Part shown: positions 13,885-23,459 of the stretch, in pieces
Position numbering within the stretch: the first letter of the stretch is position 1
Layout of the letters: every line of letters starts with the position of its first letter
From: a virus
Length of the DNA stretch: 31,618 nt
Reading direction: 5' to 3' (one strand)
IMG/VR virus record: IMGVR_UViG_3300009106_000013
Span: 1-31,618 of that record
Notes under the pieces: model-generated
What the model was told of the DNA's origin: nothing
Seen by the model: only the letters and a program-made list of their open reading frames with translations
Databases searched by the model: none
Position numbers and translations under genes: made by a program

Positions 13885-14327
13885 ACTGGTTGTTCTCCCT
13901 TTAACAATAATCTAGCATTAATTTTGTCCCAAACTGATTGAGGGAAATCAGCCTTCTTTAAAGGAGCAGGGTTAGATGCAATAGCTACCATTAACTTTTC
14001 TACTATGTCAAATAAACCATTATCTAATCCTTGTACTTTAGCATTAACTCTATCTTGTAATTCTTGCGCAGTCAGAGCTACTTTGTTCCAACTCATTACT
14101 CTTTTAGTAAGTGGAGGAACATCTACATTTAAATCAGATATATCAGGTTGAATGACTACCCTTACAAGCTTCTCTACCTCTTCATCAAAAACTGGTTTAC
14201 TTTCTTTTGTTACTTCCAACCATACAGTAGGTTTATCAAAAACTCTTGTGTCTCCTTCTGAAAAATCAAAGTTCTTAGTTTTAATAACATCTCCAGTAAC
14301 CCTATTAATATTTGCATATGTTGGCAT
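13881..14327 (-). CDS. Virion or fibre-associated protein of unknown function
   Basis: A 148-residue protein between two fibre-type genes, overlapping both by 1-4 bases. The N-terminal half resembles tail-fibre-assembly-type proteins in style (short strands followed by a helical C-terminus with ALTAQELQDRVNAK), but I recognise no defined family. It is probably a fibre chaperone or a small baseplate component. Confidence 0.55.
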   Translation of the reverse strand: MPTYANINRVTGDVIKTKNFDFSEGDTRVFDKPTVWLEVTKESKPVFDEEVEKLVRVVIQPDISDLNVDVPPLTKRVMSWNKVALTAQELQDRVNAKVQGLDNGLFDIVEKLMVAIASNPAPLKKADFPQSVWDKINARLLLKGEQPV

Positions 14328-15352
14328 TATGTATCCTCCTGCGCATCTGTTGTTATAAATAATTTTACACCTATTAATGTAGCATCTTCTGTAGCTGTAT
14401 CGTTTGCATCTGATACATCTCTGAATACTCTAAAGAAGCTCATATCATCATCAGCAGGAGTACCTGATATTGTTATTGCTCCACTCTCTGCTGAAACCAA
14501 TAATTCCTCCGCAGCACTTTGGTTAGCATCATCAACAGTAATGGCTGTTCCATAAGCTACATCAATAGATGAATTGTCTGATACGGCTACTCCTTGAATT
14601 GCCCAAGTTACTCCATCAGTATCTGTTGCTGTGGATTCCCAAAAGAACTGGGCTGTTACTGTTCCCAAGTTCCATCTCTTAGGTAAAGCTGCCTGAAATT
14701 GAACATGTTCATCTGCACTAGCATCAAAAGCAAATCCACTTATATCAGGTCTCCCTGCTGTTGTCTCTGTGTCTGCTATTGCTGCTGCCCCATTAGAAGT
14801 AGTTGGTCTCATAGCAGCAGCTGGAATGAATATAGTATGTTTTCCTATTGAGGGTAGAGAGTTAAATATCAATCTCCAATCTCCTGCTGCGTATTCATAA
14901 AAACCTAATACTTGTCCTGCTACTGTTGTAATATCCCTTCCTGCAGGTAAAACCAAATTAGTTGCATGATGAGTATAAGTTACTGCTCCATCATGTTGTA
15001 AATATTTTGTAGCCCCTACACCTAAAGCACTAAGAGCCGTTACTCCAGTTGTTCCTGTTACATCTGCAAATCTTCCATCAGCTACTACTGGTAATGTGGA
15101 AGCACTTGCAACATCTGCACCTACAATCAATTCTCCAGTAGACAGTTTGAACAAAGTAATCCATGCTGAGTTAGCTGCATTTCTTTGTTTATATAAATCA
15201 TTTGCAGTATCAGCCCAAGTTTGGAATGCAAAGGTAGTAGAGGGTGCTGTAGCTCCTGAACTATGTGTAACCAATGCTCCTAGTTGTGAATTGATATCTG
15301 CCCTTACTGTAGCCCCATCAGCATTAGCTACATTCATATCGTCTTGTGACAT
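14327..15352 (-). CDS. Tail fibre protein
   Basis: 341 residues. The N-terminal part has the pattern common in siphovirus fibres: GATVRADINSQLGALVT, SGATAPSTT, then W..TAND.YKQRNAANSAWITLF (about 13-70). The rest is Ala/Thr/Gly-rich beta structure, with a hydrophobic FIPAAAM segment near 173-180. The stop of the upstream gene and this ATG overlap. It probably attaches to the gpJ-like tip and contributes to host contact. Confidence 0.75.
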   Translation of the reverse strand: MSQDDMNVANADGATVRADINSQLGALVTHSSGATAPSTTFAFQTWADTANDLYKQRNAANSAWITLFKLSTGELIVGADVASASTLPVVADGRFADVTGTTGVTALSALGVGATKYLQHDGAVTYTHHATNLVLPAGRDITTVAGQVLGFYEYAAGDWRLIFNSLPSIGKHTIFIPAAAMRPTTSNGAAAIADTETTAGRPDISGFAFDASADEHVQFQAALPKRWNLGTVTAQFFWESTATDTDGVTWAIQGVAVSDNSSIDVAYGTAITVDDANQSAAEELLVSAESGAITISGTPADDDMSFFRVFRDVSDANDTATEDATLIGVKLFITTDAQEDT

Positions 15353-15711
15353 TAATTAGTCCTCCATAACATTTGTTCTTCCTCTTCTCTTTTCTTTAAA
15401 TTATCTTCATACCATTTTACCCATTCTGTACATTCATAAGGCATTATTTCTACTGATTTGCTATCAATGACAGCTTTCATAAATAGATAAAAAACTCTTT
15501 CCTTTGGATATTTTGGTTTTTTTGGTTTTTTAAAATTGTGTCCAAACGGTTCAAATCGTTTTTGTTCCTCATTGTATTTATATCTACCATCAACAGCTAG
15601 ATCACAATCGTCTGGAACAACAACATCATCTTGTGTAGGTTTGGCTTTTGTTTTAAAACCAATCAATTTTTTATTATTCCCTACTTTTTCAAATACGGCT
15701 ATTTTAACCAT
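15352..15711 (-). CDS. Hypothetical protein between tail tip and fibre genes
   Basis: 119 residues, Lys/Glu-rich, with a helical C-terminus (WVKWYEDNLKKREEEEQ). It overlaps both neighbours by one base (stop/start TAATG-type junctions). Small genes here are often fibre-attachment or assembly proteins, but no motif confirms this. Confidence 0.55.
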   Translation of the reverse strand: MVKIAVFEKVGNNKKLIGFKTKAKPTQDDVVVPDDCDLAVDGRYKYNEEQKRFEPFGHNFKKPKKPKYPKERVFYLFMKAVIDSKSVEIMPYECTEWVKWYEDNLKKREEEEQMLWRTN

Positions 15712-18700
15712 TACAATTCCTCCGCAGTAACTTGTAAAGTATCAACTAAAATATTAAAATCAGAATCTGTAGTAGTAAGTTGACATCTAAAATCAAATCC
15801 TCTAGCATTAAATTCCGCACTATCTAAATCATTCCAAGCAGACCACGATGCTGCAGAAGTTGCAGGATCATCATCAGTATGTCTTACCTGTACTTGTGCT
15901 GTAGCAGGTGCTCCACCATCTCCATCCCAATCTTCTCTATCATCTACGTTACCTGCCCATGAATCTATACGATCAAGTAATCCAGTTATAGTTACTGAGA
16001 TATTAGTAGTAAGCCTGACAGCCTTTACGGTTGTTAAATCATAACCTGCTGCAAAATCATACGTACCACTTGTATCCATTCCACCTTCACTATCCCAATC
16101 TGTTATTAAATCTATGTCAGCCCAAGTATCGAATAAATCAGAAGCAGTTAATTTAAGTACTCCATCTGGTGCTGTAGTATTAGTGTGTATTCCAGAGAAA
16201 GCTGTTTCTTCTATCACATCGGAAGCAGCACTAGAGAATGATTGAATAGTAGCTTGTTTAGTATCTATCTTTGTTACTGTACTAGGTCTGCCACCAACAT
16301 CAAAAACTTTAGCTAAGTAAGTCCCTGCCTTTAAAGGCAATTGTGCAATTAAAGCAGAGGCCATTGCAGACGTTCCAATAGAAACAGACTGCGCCCAAGA
16401 AGCATTAGAAGCATCTGCTTCATTTGAATGCCTGAACCTAACTGTTCCACCAAATTTAACATCTAATGCAGGTGGAGTACTCCATCTCAACAATGCTGAA
16501 CCACCAAAAGCTGATATAGTTAAATTAGATAATGCATCAGGAGCAGATGTTTGTCCTACTATTAAAACTCCATTAGCATTAGAAAAATTTCCATTAACAA
16601 TAAAATTTAGACTTACCGCTTGGACTCTGACATCATAAGTTTCCCCCTCGGCTACATCACCTAGTACAATTTCATTGCTAGTTTGTGATATAATAGTAGC
16701 AGGTTGAAATAATCCTGCTGAACTTGTTACCCTTATTTGTGCGTTTACCGATACATCAGGCACATTTAGTATAGGAGTAAAATCCACAACCAATCTAGGA
16801 AGCAGTGTCTCTCCCATTCCTATAACCATGACACTTTCATCTGTCCTAGTACCAGTAATATTTATGTCTGGTAAAGGATTATCCGTTACTATCTTAGAAT
16901 CAAAAGATGGAATTGTTCCTGTAGCTGCATCGTATACACTAGAAGAGTTAGGAACTATATTCAATCTTGCTGTCAGATTTGATTGAGGTTCTACTGATAA
17001 TAATAACCCCTCTATTGTTTCTGAACCCGAAATACCAAAACTAAATAAATCCCCTACTACTGGAGCACTAGCTATAGCTATAGCAGAATCAAATGTAATT
17101 GTGGTTTGATCTCCTACATCTAATACAACTGTTTTAACTATTTCTTGATCTGCTAAAGTTCTGATGGATGCTCCATAAGATTTACCTGCCTCCATAGTAA
17201 GAATTTCATCAGAAGTTATTCCTTCAACATCTCCTGCACTGTTTAAATTAACAGTTTTAATTCTTCCAGAGGCTATCCCCACAACAAGAACATCATGTGT
17301 AACCAGAACCATATCACCTTTTTTAGCTGTGATATATTCAAAGTCTGTACTTAAGCTCCATCTCTCAGGTCTTAATCTTAAAACTGCTAAGTTATGTCTG
17401 CCTTGTTTCCATACATGATCTGAGTCAGTAATACCTATCGCATCTAGTTGTTCGAATACAGTAGCGTTAGCAGAAGTGAATCCATCGTCAAATACTACAC
17501 GTTCATCAGATTCCCACTCCTTATCTCTATTAGAAAAACGCATTCTAAAAGCATGAGGTATATCTACAAAAGATTTTTCTGCCTCAAAACTCCAAGAATT
17601 TCTAGGTGTAAAATGCTGAGTAGGCACTGTTTGGGCTTTATCTATAGCAATTCCCCACTTACCATCTACTTGAGTAACACTACCTCTACCTGCTGCCACA
17701 ATAGCTGTAAGAGTTTCCGCAACACTTGCTTGGAAATCTCTAATCATGTTGAATTCAAAATTGTTAGTTGCACAATGAGTATGAAAAGCTTCTATACTGT
17801 CCAAATCTAATCGTGCATCAGCAACAGCACCATCATTGGCAACTCCCTGTAACACATGTCTGAACAGTGAAGCAGGATTACTACTTACTGCTGTAGACCA
17901 AGCAGAGCCTCCAAAATCTGATACATAAGAAGATACTGTAGCATTTAGGTTATCAATGACTCCACTTAATTGATCAGTAGCTTTTACTGTTAAAGCAGTA
18001 GCTGCTAATGGATGTGGGAAGTTCAATGGGTCTTCATTTGTTATAGATCGCATGGTAGTCCAATGAGCCAAATCAAAAATACTATCTGTATCAGCATTTG
18101 TATTTGTTCTTCTCACTCTAACCTCATAAGTACCTCTCGTTCCTGTTGCCCATCTGAAACCCACTCTCTTTGCAGAAGTAGTATTATCAAGAACAGTTAT
18201 TGCTGACCCTACTACTGCTGAATCGGGGACACCTTTGGCAGTAAAAGTTGGGGCAGCAAATGCCCCATTTAATATTCTAAATTCAATTTCTATTACGACA
18301 CTTTCTGGTTCCCTGTAACCCTCTGGTGATATATTAACTAATCCAGAAGGGAAAACAATATCAACACTAATCTCGTCTGTGTTTGGTTCAGTTGTTCTGG
18401 TAGTCCAACTATCTGCTGCTAACAATAGAACAGAGAAATCAGTTTGAGTAACTCTGTCTGGAAATAAAGATAAAGCAGAATCTCCTGCTACTCCCTCATT
18501 TGTCTCTATTTGTATATCATCAAAATTAGCTATAGGCTCTGCCCCTATTTTTATATCATCTATTTTTAATCTGCCATATCCCCAAACAACCAACATTCTC
18601 ATATGTTGATCGTTTCCTACTAATTCTGTAAACACTTTAGCACCTAATGGGGGAACATTCTTATGCACTCCCAAAACTACTGGTACTGGGGCGAAAGGTC

Positions 18701-19292
18701 TTAGACCATTTCTAGCTCCTTCAATAAACAGTGTAGGACTCTCTCTGAAATTATCTGTACTGGATAATGAGCCTAAATTTGGCGATACTGCACTAGCAGG
18801 TGGAGATAATGCATTTACAGCTAACATTCCCACACCTGAAACTACTCCAAATACCAATGCACTTCCAAGTGCGGTAAATTGTGCTCCTGCAGCCCCACCC
18901 AATAATGGAGCTAATGATAATCCTCCTGTAGGAGCAGAAAGTGCTGCAGCTACAGCGAATACAGCTATTTGTGCAACTACTTTAAGAGGGTTTTTTCCTC
19001 CACCATCGCCACCCCCACCACCTGTGGGAACTATTCGAATCACTAACACATCTTGATTTTGAAGAAGGGTTGTCTCCCATTCATTTTCTTCTAAGTATAC
19101 ATCGTTCAGACATATGTGAGCATGTCTTCTCAAAACTTCATCTGGTTGAACACACTCTAGAACGTCTTGAACAGATTTTCCTTCTACTGTTATATATTTA
19201 TCAGTGTTAGCAGCTTTAAATGGATGTGGTACGGCTATAACCCTAGCTTTATCCTTGACATCAGGATGAATCATTAAATTATTTTCCGACAT
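15711..19292 (-). CDS. gpJ-like tail tip protein with gpI-like N-terminus
   Basis: Central tail-tip protein (host specificity protein J family), 1193 residues. The N-terminal about 90 residues resemble the lambda gpI beta-grasp region, ending in a poly-Gly linker. A long small-residue hydrophobic segment (about 103-165) follows, like the membrane-active part of gpI. The main body carries the J-type tail-tip pattern, and FN3-like strands occur from about 840 to 1000 (e.g. DVRVQAVS, LRWSTPPA). Lambda encodes gpI and gpJ separately, so this looks like a fused arrangement. The start overlaps the NlpC/P60 gene by 14 bases. It would contact the outer membrane and help DNA entry. Confidence 0.87.
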   Translation of the reverse strand: MSENNLMIHPDVKDKARVIAVPHPFKAANTDKYITVEGKSVQDVLECVQPDEVLRRHAHICLNDVYLEENEWETTLLQNQDVLVIRIVPTGGGGGDGGGKNPLKVVAQIAVFAVAAALSAPTGGLSLAPLLGGAAGAQFTALGSALVFGVVSGVGMLAVNALSPPASAVSPNLGSLSSTDNFRESPTLFIEGARNGLRPFAPVPVVLGVHKNVPPLGAKVFTELVGNDQHMRMLVVWGYGRLKIDDIKIGAEPIANFDDIQIETNEGVAGDSALSLFPDRVTQTDFSVLLLAADSWTTRTTEPNTDEISVDIVFPSGLVNISPEGYREPESVVIEIEFRILNGAFAAPTFTAKGVPDSAVVGSAITVLDNTTSAKRVGFRWATGTRGTYEVRVRRTNTNADTDSIFDLAHWTTMRSITNEDPLNFPHPLAATALTVKATDQLSGVIDNLNATVSSYVSDFGGSAWSTAVSSNPASLFRHVLQGVANDGAVADARLDLDSIEAFHTHCATNNFEFNMIRDFQASVAETLTAIVAAGRGSVTQVDGKWGIAIDKAQTVPTQHFTPRNSWSFEAEKSFVDIPHAFRMRFSNRDKEWESDERVVFDDGFTSANATVFEQLDAIGITDSDHVWKQGRHNLAVLRLRPERWSLSTDFEYITAKKGDMVLVTHDVLVVGIASGRIKTVNLNSAGDVEGITSDEILTMEAGKSYGASIRTLADQEIVKTVVLDVGDQTTITFDSAIAIASAPVVGDLFSFGISGSETIEGLLLSVEPQSNLTARLNIVPNSSSVYDAATGTIPSFDSKIVTDNPLPDINITGTRTDESVMVIGMGETLLPRLVVDFTPILNVPDVSVNAQIRVTSSAGLFQPATIISQTSNEIVLGDVAEGETYDVRVQAVSLNFIVNGNFSNANGVLIVGQTSAPDALSNLTISAFGGSALLRWSTPPALDVKFGGTVRFRHSNEADASNASWAQSVSIGTSAMASALIAQLPLKAGTYLAKVFDVGGRPSTVTKIDTKQATIQSFSSAASDVIEETAFSGIHTNTTAPDGVLKLTASDLFDTWADIDLITDWDSEGGMDTSGTYDFAAGYDLTTVKAVRLTTNISVTITGLLDRIDSWAGNVDDREDWDGDGGAPATAQVQVRHTDDDPATSAASWSAWNDLDSAEFNARGFDFRCQLTTTDSDFNILVDTLQVTAEEL

Positions 19293-19677
19293 ATCTATAT
19301 ATTCCCTCGATCCTTCTAAAGTTGTTTATTCTTTCGTATGTTGTGCCTGTACCATGTTCTGTATGCAGCATCATTTTATTATCTACCGCTATCCCTACAT
19401 GACAAGTTCTTCCAGAAGCAAAGTACATAATACCATCACAAGCTTGTGGCTTATCAACTGCTTTCCAATTATCTTCAATTCCTTGCAGAAATAATTTTTG
19501 CAAGAGAACTTTGTCCTTAATACTCTTATAATCATTGTCATATCTAGGAAGTTCTATTCCTAAAACTTCTTTATATGCCATGTAAACTAATCCCCAACAA
19601 TCCCAATTATCCCATGATCTTCCATGAGGTTTAAAAGGAACTGAGATAGCTTTTTTTGCGAATTCTTCTATAGTCAT
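19279..19677 (-). CDS. NlpC/P60-type tail peptidase (gpK-like)
   Basis: 132-residue cysteine peptidase domain with C27 in DCWGLV, H93 in CHVGIAV and H105 in MMLHTEHG as the likely catalytic series. This size and its position directly before gpJ match lambda gpK-type proteins. It probably cuts peptidoglycan during DNA entry or assists tip assembly. There is no signal peptide, as expected for a virion protein. Confidence 0.85.
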   Translation of the reverse strand: MTIEEFAKKAISVPFKPHGRSWDNWDCWGLVYMAYKEVLGIELPRYDNDYKSIKDKVLLQKLFLQGIEDNWKAVDKPQACDGIMYFASGRTCHVGIAVDNKMMLHTEHGTGTTYERINNFRRIEGIYRYVGK

Positions 19678-19683
19678 TTAATT

Positions 19684-20151
19684 TTAAAAGATAGCAGGAA
19701 AATATGCAGGAGAAAATTGTCCTGCAGGATAAGGTTCCATTTCCATATTCTCTGCAACCAATTCTCCACTTACTGTAGTAAAGTTCCAAGATACATTCCT
19801 TAAAGTCAAAGGCACGAAATCTATTTCTATAGTGTCGGGGTCTGCTGCCCTTATTACTTGTATTGTAACTGTGGGAGCAGAAGTAATATTCCTAATGTGT
19901 GTAGCTATTTCTCTTGATACATTATCAATAGTTAAAGTAGCTCTTGTTGGAGAGTTCTCCCTATTATCTGGTAATGTAATATCAAAGGGAAAAGCTGTAA
20001 AGGTGACACTGTTAGAAACTATGTCCTCATTATTATTCACCACTGTTACATCAGGACTTATATCAGCATGTGATATAGTCAGCAAGACTAAAAATACATC
20101 TGATGTTTCCTGTAGAAATGCCTGTTGTTTTGTTGTATTTGAAATAGCCAT
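19684..20151 (-). CDS. Minor tail protein (DUF1833-like)
   Basis: 155 residues from ATG 20151. This start overlaps the previous stop as TAATG and has GGAG 9-12 bases upstream; an in-frame upstream start at 20187 would add 12 residues lying within the previous gene. The protein is beta-rich (LLTISHADI, FPFDITLP, RATLTIDNV, VTIQVIRA), typical of the small hub proteins between tape measure and the NlpC/P60 protein. The DUF1833 assignment is from pattern memory. Confidence 0.7.
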   Translation of the reverse strand: MAISNTTKQQAFLQETSDVFLVLLTISHADISPDVTVVNNNEDIVSNSVTFTAFPFDITLPDNRENSPTRATLTIDNVSREIATHIRNITSAPTVTIQVIRAADPDTIEIDFVPLTLRNVSWNFTTVSGELVAENMEMEPYPAGQFSPAYFPAIF

Positions 20152-20522
20152 TACGGTAATATCTCCAATTGTAAAGTAGCTCTCCACATTCTTGTTGCTG
20201 TAGAAGTAGTATCACTATTAGACAGTAATTGCCATGAAGGAGGTTGTCTGAATCTACATGTTATAGCTGAATCATCTACTGGGTCTGTCCAAGTAAAAGT
20301 AGCTGACCCTTCTGACGTAGTAGTAATGTAAAACGTATCAAAAGTAGCTCTCTGTGTACCATTTAACAACATAGCAATATCTAAATTCCTAACTGCTGCT
20401 GTGAATTTTTTTCTGACTTTAGGAGCACCCTGATCCATTGACGATCTTGCTAATGCATTCTGTCTAATGTCTGTGATGTTCATAAAACCTTGTTGTGGTA
20501 ATGAAGCTGGCCATGCTGCCAT
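20151..20522 (-). CDS. Minor tail protein (gpM-like)
   Basis: 123 residues, one gene downstream of the tape measure. The pattern WPASLPQ at the start, a central beta region with FTWTDPVDDS, and the C-terminal WRATLQLEIL match the small distal tail proteins of lambda-like phages. It lies 3 bases from the tape measure stop. It probably forms part of the distal tail hub. Confidence 0.72.
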   Translation of the reverse strand: MAAWPASLPQQGFMNITDIRQNALARSSMDQGAPKVRKKFTAAVRNLDIAMLLNGTQRATFDTFYITTTSEGSATFTWTDPVDDSAITCRFRQPPSWQLLSNSDTTSTATRMWRATLQLEILP

Positions 20523-20525
20523 ATC

Positions 20526-22745
20526 TTATCTCCCTGTTAATTTTGGATTCATGTTTGCAAATGTATTTCCTAGTTTCTGAAAGGTCTTAGTTCCCGGTCT
20601 AATAGTCTTAGCTATTTGTTCGTCTAAGATTACATTCACACTCTTTCCATTGTCTGTTTCAGTCTCTTCTGTTCTAGTGCCCTCTGGTGCTCCTATAATA
20701 TTTATCTCTACGTTAGAACCACCACCTTGAAAATCTTTAAATCTGTCAAGTGGTATTAATGCTTCTTTACCTGCCTCACCAAAAATACCTGCTGTAGGTT
20801 TAGTTGCTACTCCACCATCCGCAAACAATCCTAATGATGATACTACAGGATTAATACCTGCACCTTGAGGTGATGTAACAGACGATAATGGTGTTGCAGT
20901 ATTAGAACCACCTCCAAATAAGCTGCCTATGAAACCACCTGCACCACTACTTGTAAATACTGATCCTAATAAACCACTACCAGTTCCGCCCACTACAGAA
21001 GCTCCAAACAAGCTTTGCATTAAAGGCTGTATAACTCTGATTTGTATCGCCATTTTCATAATCATCCTAGAAAATGACTCTAAAACATTTGCAAAACTAA
21101 TTTCTGCTCCATGCGCCCAATCAACTATCATATCTGCTGTTCCATCTGCCCAATCTTGTGTCGCTCTGAACATAGCTTGGAAAGCTGCACTGTTTTTTAA
21201 CTTAATTCTTTGTATAGAGTTTGTTCTAAAAGTTTCAAATTCTTTTTGAGTAACTAATCCTTTATCAACTAATATTTTAAATTCGTCAGACTCTCTTTTT
21301 AATTGAGCAATTGCAAAATCTGCATTTGAAAGTGACACCTTGTCTTTTGCTATTTGAAAATCTTTTATTTGTGTTTTAAATGTTTGTAAATCAGATTTTC
21401 TTCTCTTTGCTGCTTCTGCATCAGGATCAACAGTAGTATTTACATCTGTCTTGCTTAATCCACCTCTTAAATCAGTCAGGTTCCCGAATGAATTAAGAAA
21501 TGCATCAGCTTTCTTTTTTGTCTCTTCTGCTTCTGCTAATTTTGCTTCAATACCACTTTGAAGAATATTTCCTACAGTTGTACTTATAGGATTTGCAAAG
21601 AAAACACTTAACAAACCTTTTTCTTTTAAAGTTATCAGCAAGTTAGTAAATTGAGTTAATGCAGGTAATATTTTCCCACCTAAAGATACTTTTAGATCAT
21701 TTATATTCTCTACGAATAATCTCAATTGTTGGTTATACAATTCTTGAGCATCTGCTGTTGTTCTATTAGTAATTCCTGCTCTCTCAACAATACCATTTAA
21801 ATCTGCCTGTTTTTTCTCAGCTTGATTTATAATTGCTGTGGCTGCTCTTAAAGCTCTGTTTCTTCTAAATATAACACTCAATTCTTCTGCACTAGCATCT
21901 TTGAACTTAAGAATTGAATCTATAAATTTACCATTGGCTATAGATGTAGAATTTAAAGTAACACCAAATTTTTCAAATGCCAATCTTTGTGATTCTATAG
22001 GTTGCTGCTTTGTGAAAACATTTATCAATGCACGAAATTGTGTTGCAGTTTTCGAAGCACTTCCTGCTACCCTACTTATACTTGCAAAACCTACACCTAA
22101 ATCTTCTAATGATACCCCTGCAGATTTAGCAACACCTATTACAGTACCTATATTTTTAGCAAGGTCTTCTAAAGTCAACCTACCACGTTTCTGTGTGGCA
22201 AATAAGAAATCACTCGCATCAGCAACATCTCTTAATTCATTTCTATAAAGTTGAAAAGTTGAAATTACTGCTGATGTCGCAGTACTTACGTCTGTGAAAC
22301 CACCAACGGATAATTTAGTAGATTCTCTCAGAACATCCAAAGCTTCTGACGTTGGAATTGTAGCATCAATAATATCCTTTAGACCTTGTGCCAAATCAGT
22401 TTTTGATCTCCCAAATTCTTTAGATAAGTCTATAATACTGCCTCTGAAATCTCCAAATACTAAATTAGAATCTTCCAAAAGAGAATTGATTTTACCTAAT
22501 GATTCTTGGAAATCACCTGCTTGCTTTACAGCATCTCCGAAAATTTTACCAATTATAAGAGTGTTAACAGCACCGAATGCGATTACCGCAGACCTAGCTG
22601 AAAGGATAGACTGCTTCATTGACTTGTAACCAGTAGTTCCTTTTTTTGTGAATCCTGTTACTTGCTTCTCAGCTTTCTTAAGCTCCCTTTGAAGCTTGAA
22701 AGTTTCACCATCAATTGTAACTGTTAATGTTCCTATATTAGCCAT
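20526..22745 (-). CDS. Tail tape measure protein
   Basis: 739-residue tape measure that sets tail length and is ejected during infection. Helical N-terminal region with the TP901-type pattern GDFQESLGKINSLL and LAQGLKDIIDATI (about 75-130), a hydrophobic segment near 50-65, Asp/Ala-rich helices to about 560, a lambda gpH-like segment with WADGTADMIVDWAHG, a Gly/Ser-rich stretch, and the common C-terminal motif LFADGGVA..GIFGEAGKEALIPL. At a typical 0.15 nm per residue it suggests a tail of roughly 100 nm (inference). It follows the G/GT chaperone genes, the usual order. Confidence 0.92.
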   Translation of the reverse strand: MANIGTLTVTIDGETFKLQRELKKAEKQVTGFTKKGTTGYKSMKQSILSARSAVIAFGAVNTLIIGKIFGDAVKQAGDFQESLGKINSLLEDSNLVFGDFRGSIIDLSKEFGRSKTDLAQGLKDIIDATIPTSEALDVLRESTKLSVGGFTDVSTATSAVISTFQLYRNELRDVADASDFLFATQKRGRLTLEDLAKNIGTVIGVAKSAGVSLEDLGVGFASISRVAGSASKTATQFRALINVFTKQQPIESQRLAFEKFGVTLNSTSIANGKFIDSILKFKDASAEELSVIFRRNRALRAATAIINQAEKKQADLNGIVERAGITNRTTADAQELYNQQLRLFVENINDLKVSLGGKILPALTQFTNLLITLKEKGLLSVFFANPISTTVGNILQSGIEAKLAEAEETKKKADAFLNSFGNLTDLRGGLSKTDVNTTVDPDAEAAKRRKSDLQTFKTQIKDFQIAKDKVSLSNADFAIAQLKRESDEFKILVDKGLVTQKEFETFRTNSIQRIKLKNSAAFQAMFRATQDWADGTADMIVDWAHGAEISFANVLESFSRMIMKMAIQIRVIQPLMQSLFGASVVGGTGSGLLGSVFTSSGAGGFIGSLFGGGSNTATPLSSVTSPQGAGINPVVSSLGLFADGGVATKPTAGIFGEAGKEALIPLDRFKDFQGGGSNVEINIIGAPEGTRTEETETDNGKSVNVILDEQIAKTIRPGTKTFQKLGNTFANMNPKLTGR

Positions 22746-22748
22746 ATA

Positions 22749-23425
22749 TTATTCTTTCTCTTTTATCATTAATCTCATTAAATCAACATGATCTGCTGTT
22801 GTTTGTTCTTTTCTACTTCTCTTACCCTCATATAAACTAGGCATAAAATCGTAAGGTGTGAATTGTTTCGTTCCTTCTTTCAATTTCAAGTTAATAAGTA
22901 GACTACAGTATCTACCTATCCTACTCCACTCGGCTTCCTCGCCAAATGGTTCTACTGCGTAAAAAATTTCCCAATCACTAAGTTGTTTCGAAGTCAGACA
23001 CTCCATTAAATAATCTGGATGTGGGAAACCTAAAGCCAAACAAAGTCTGAATTTAATAAGGTTGCTTGGCTTCTTTAGTTTTTTACCAGTTCTTCAACTT
23101 CTTCTTTTTTAAGTCCTGCAAGTCTTTGTCCTACTTCGAATAATTTATCCATTGCAGAAGCTGATTTCTTTCCTAAGTCAACTAGATCAAGTTTACCAAA
23201 CATTAGTTTTCCTTTTTCATCTACTACTGTTGCAGCAACGAATTTAGCTCTGATGTTTTCCATATCACCTTCATTACCACTTATTAACTGCTTTTCAAAT
23301 TCATCTCTCTCTTTAGCTGTAATAGTTCTTACCTGAACATCTCCACCCCATTCTTCTACGTGAACTGTCTCAGTCTTTAAATCTTGTGCTTGCATTATTT
23401 GTTCTTTTGTTAAAAAATTACTCAT
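22749..23425 (-). CDS. Tail assembly chaperone GT fusion made by -1 frameshift
   Basis: Frameshifted product of the tail chaperone pair, as in lambda gpG-gpT. The G frame (23425 to stop 23075) contains A AAA AAC at 23084-23078, directly before its TAA stop. A -1 shift there continues through CTA AAG AAG and into the frame of 22749 without a stop, adding 109 residues to give about 225. The T part includes the phage motif SNLIKFRLCLALGFPHPDYL, which starts upstream of any start codon of a stand-alone T gene. The location between tail tube and tape measure is conserved in siphoviruses. Confidence 0.85.
23075..23425 (-). CDS. Tail assembly chaperone G (unshifted product)
   Basis: 116-residue protein that would bind the tape measure with the GT form during tail assembly and be absent from the virion. 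It has a beta/alpha N-terminal part (VHVEEWGGDVQVRTITAKERDEFE) typical of tail chaperones and an acidic helical C-terminus. It stops at TAA immediately after the slippery heptamer. GAGG lies before the ATG at 23425. Confidence 0.82.
   Translation of the reverse strand: MSNFLTKEQIMQAQDLKTETVHVEEWGGDVQVRTITAKERDEFEKQLISGNEGDMENIRAKFVAATVVDEKGKLMFGKLDLVDLGKKSASAMDKLFEVGQRLAGLKKEEVEELVKN
23078..23084 (-). promoter_or_regulatory. -1 ribosomal frameshift site A AAA AAC
   Basis: Heptamer of the X XXY YYZ type in the zero frame (GTA AAA AAC TAA), touching the G stop codon. The -1 frame is open from here to 22749. No strong downstream hairpin is obvious by eye. Confidence 0.82.
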
Positions 23426-23459
23426 TTGAAAACTCCTCTGGTTAAGGTTAAAAATCTTA

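Noticed and set aside
17448-17810. Plus-strand ORFs inside the gpJ-like gene
   Set aside because: Antisense shadows of a long, well-supported coding gene with no ribosome sites or recognisable protein features.
20151-20187. Upstream start for the DUF1833-like protein
   Set aside because: TAATG overlap at 20151 with GGAG correctly spaced is a better start than one 36 bases inside the previous gene.
22749-23039. Stand-alone 96-residue tail gene starting at TTG
   Set aside because: The conserved protein sequence extends upstream of this codon into the G gene through the slippery site, so it is the T part of a frameshift fusion.
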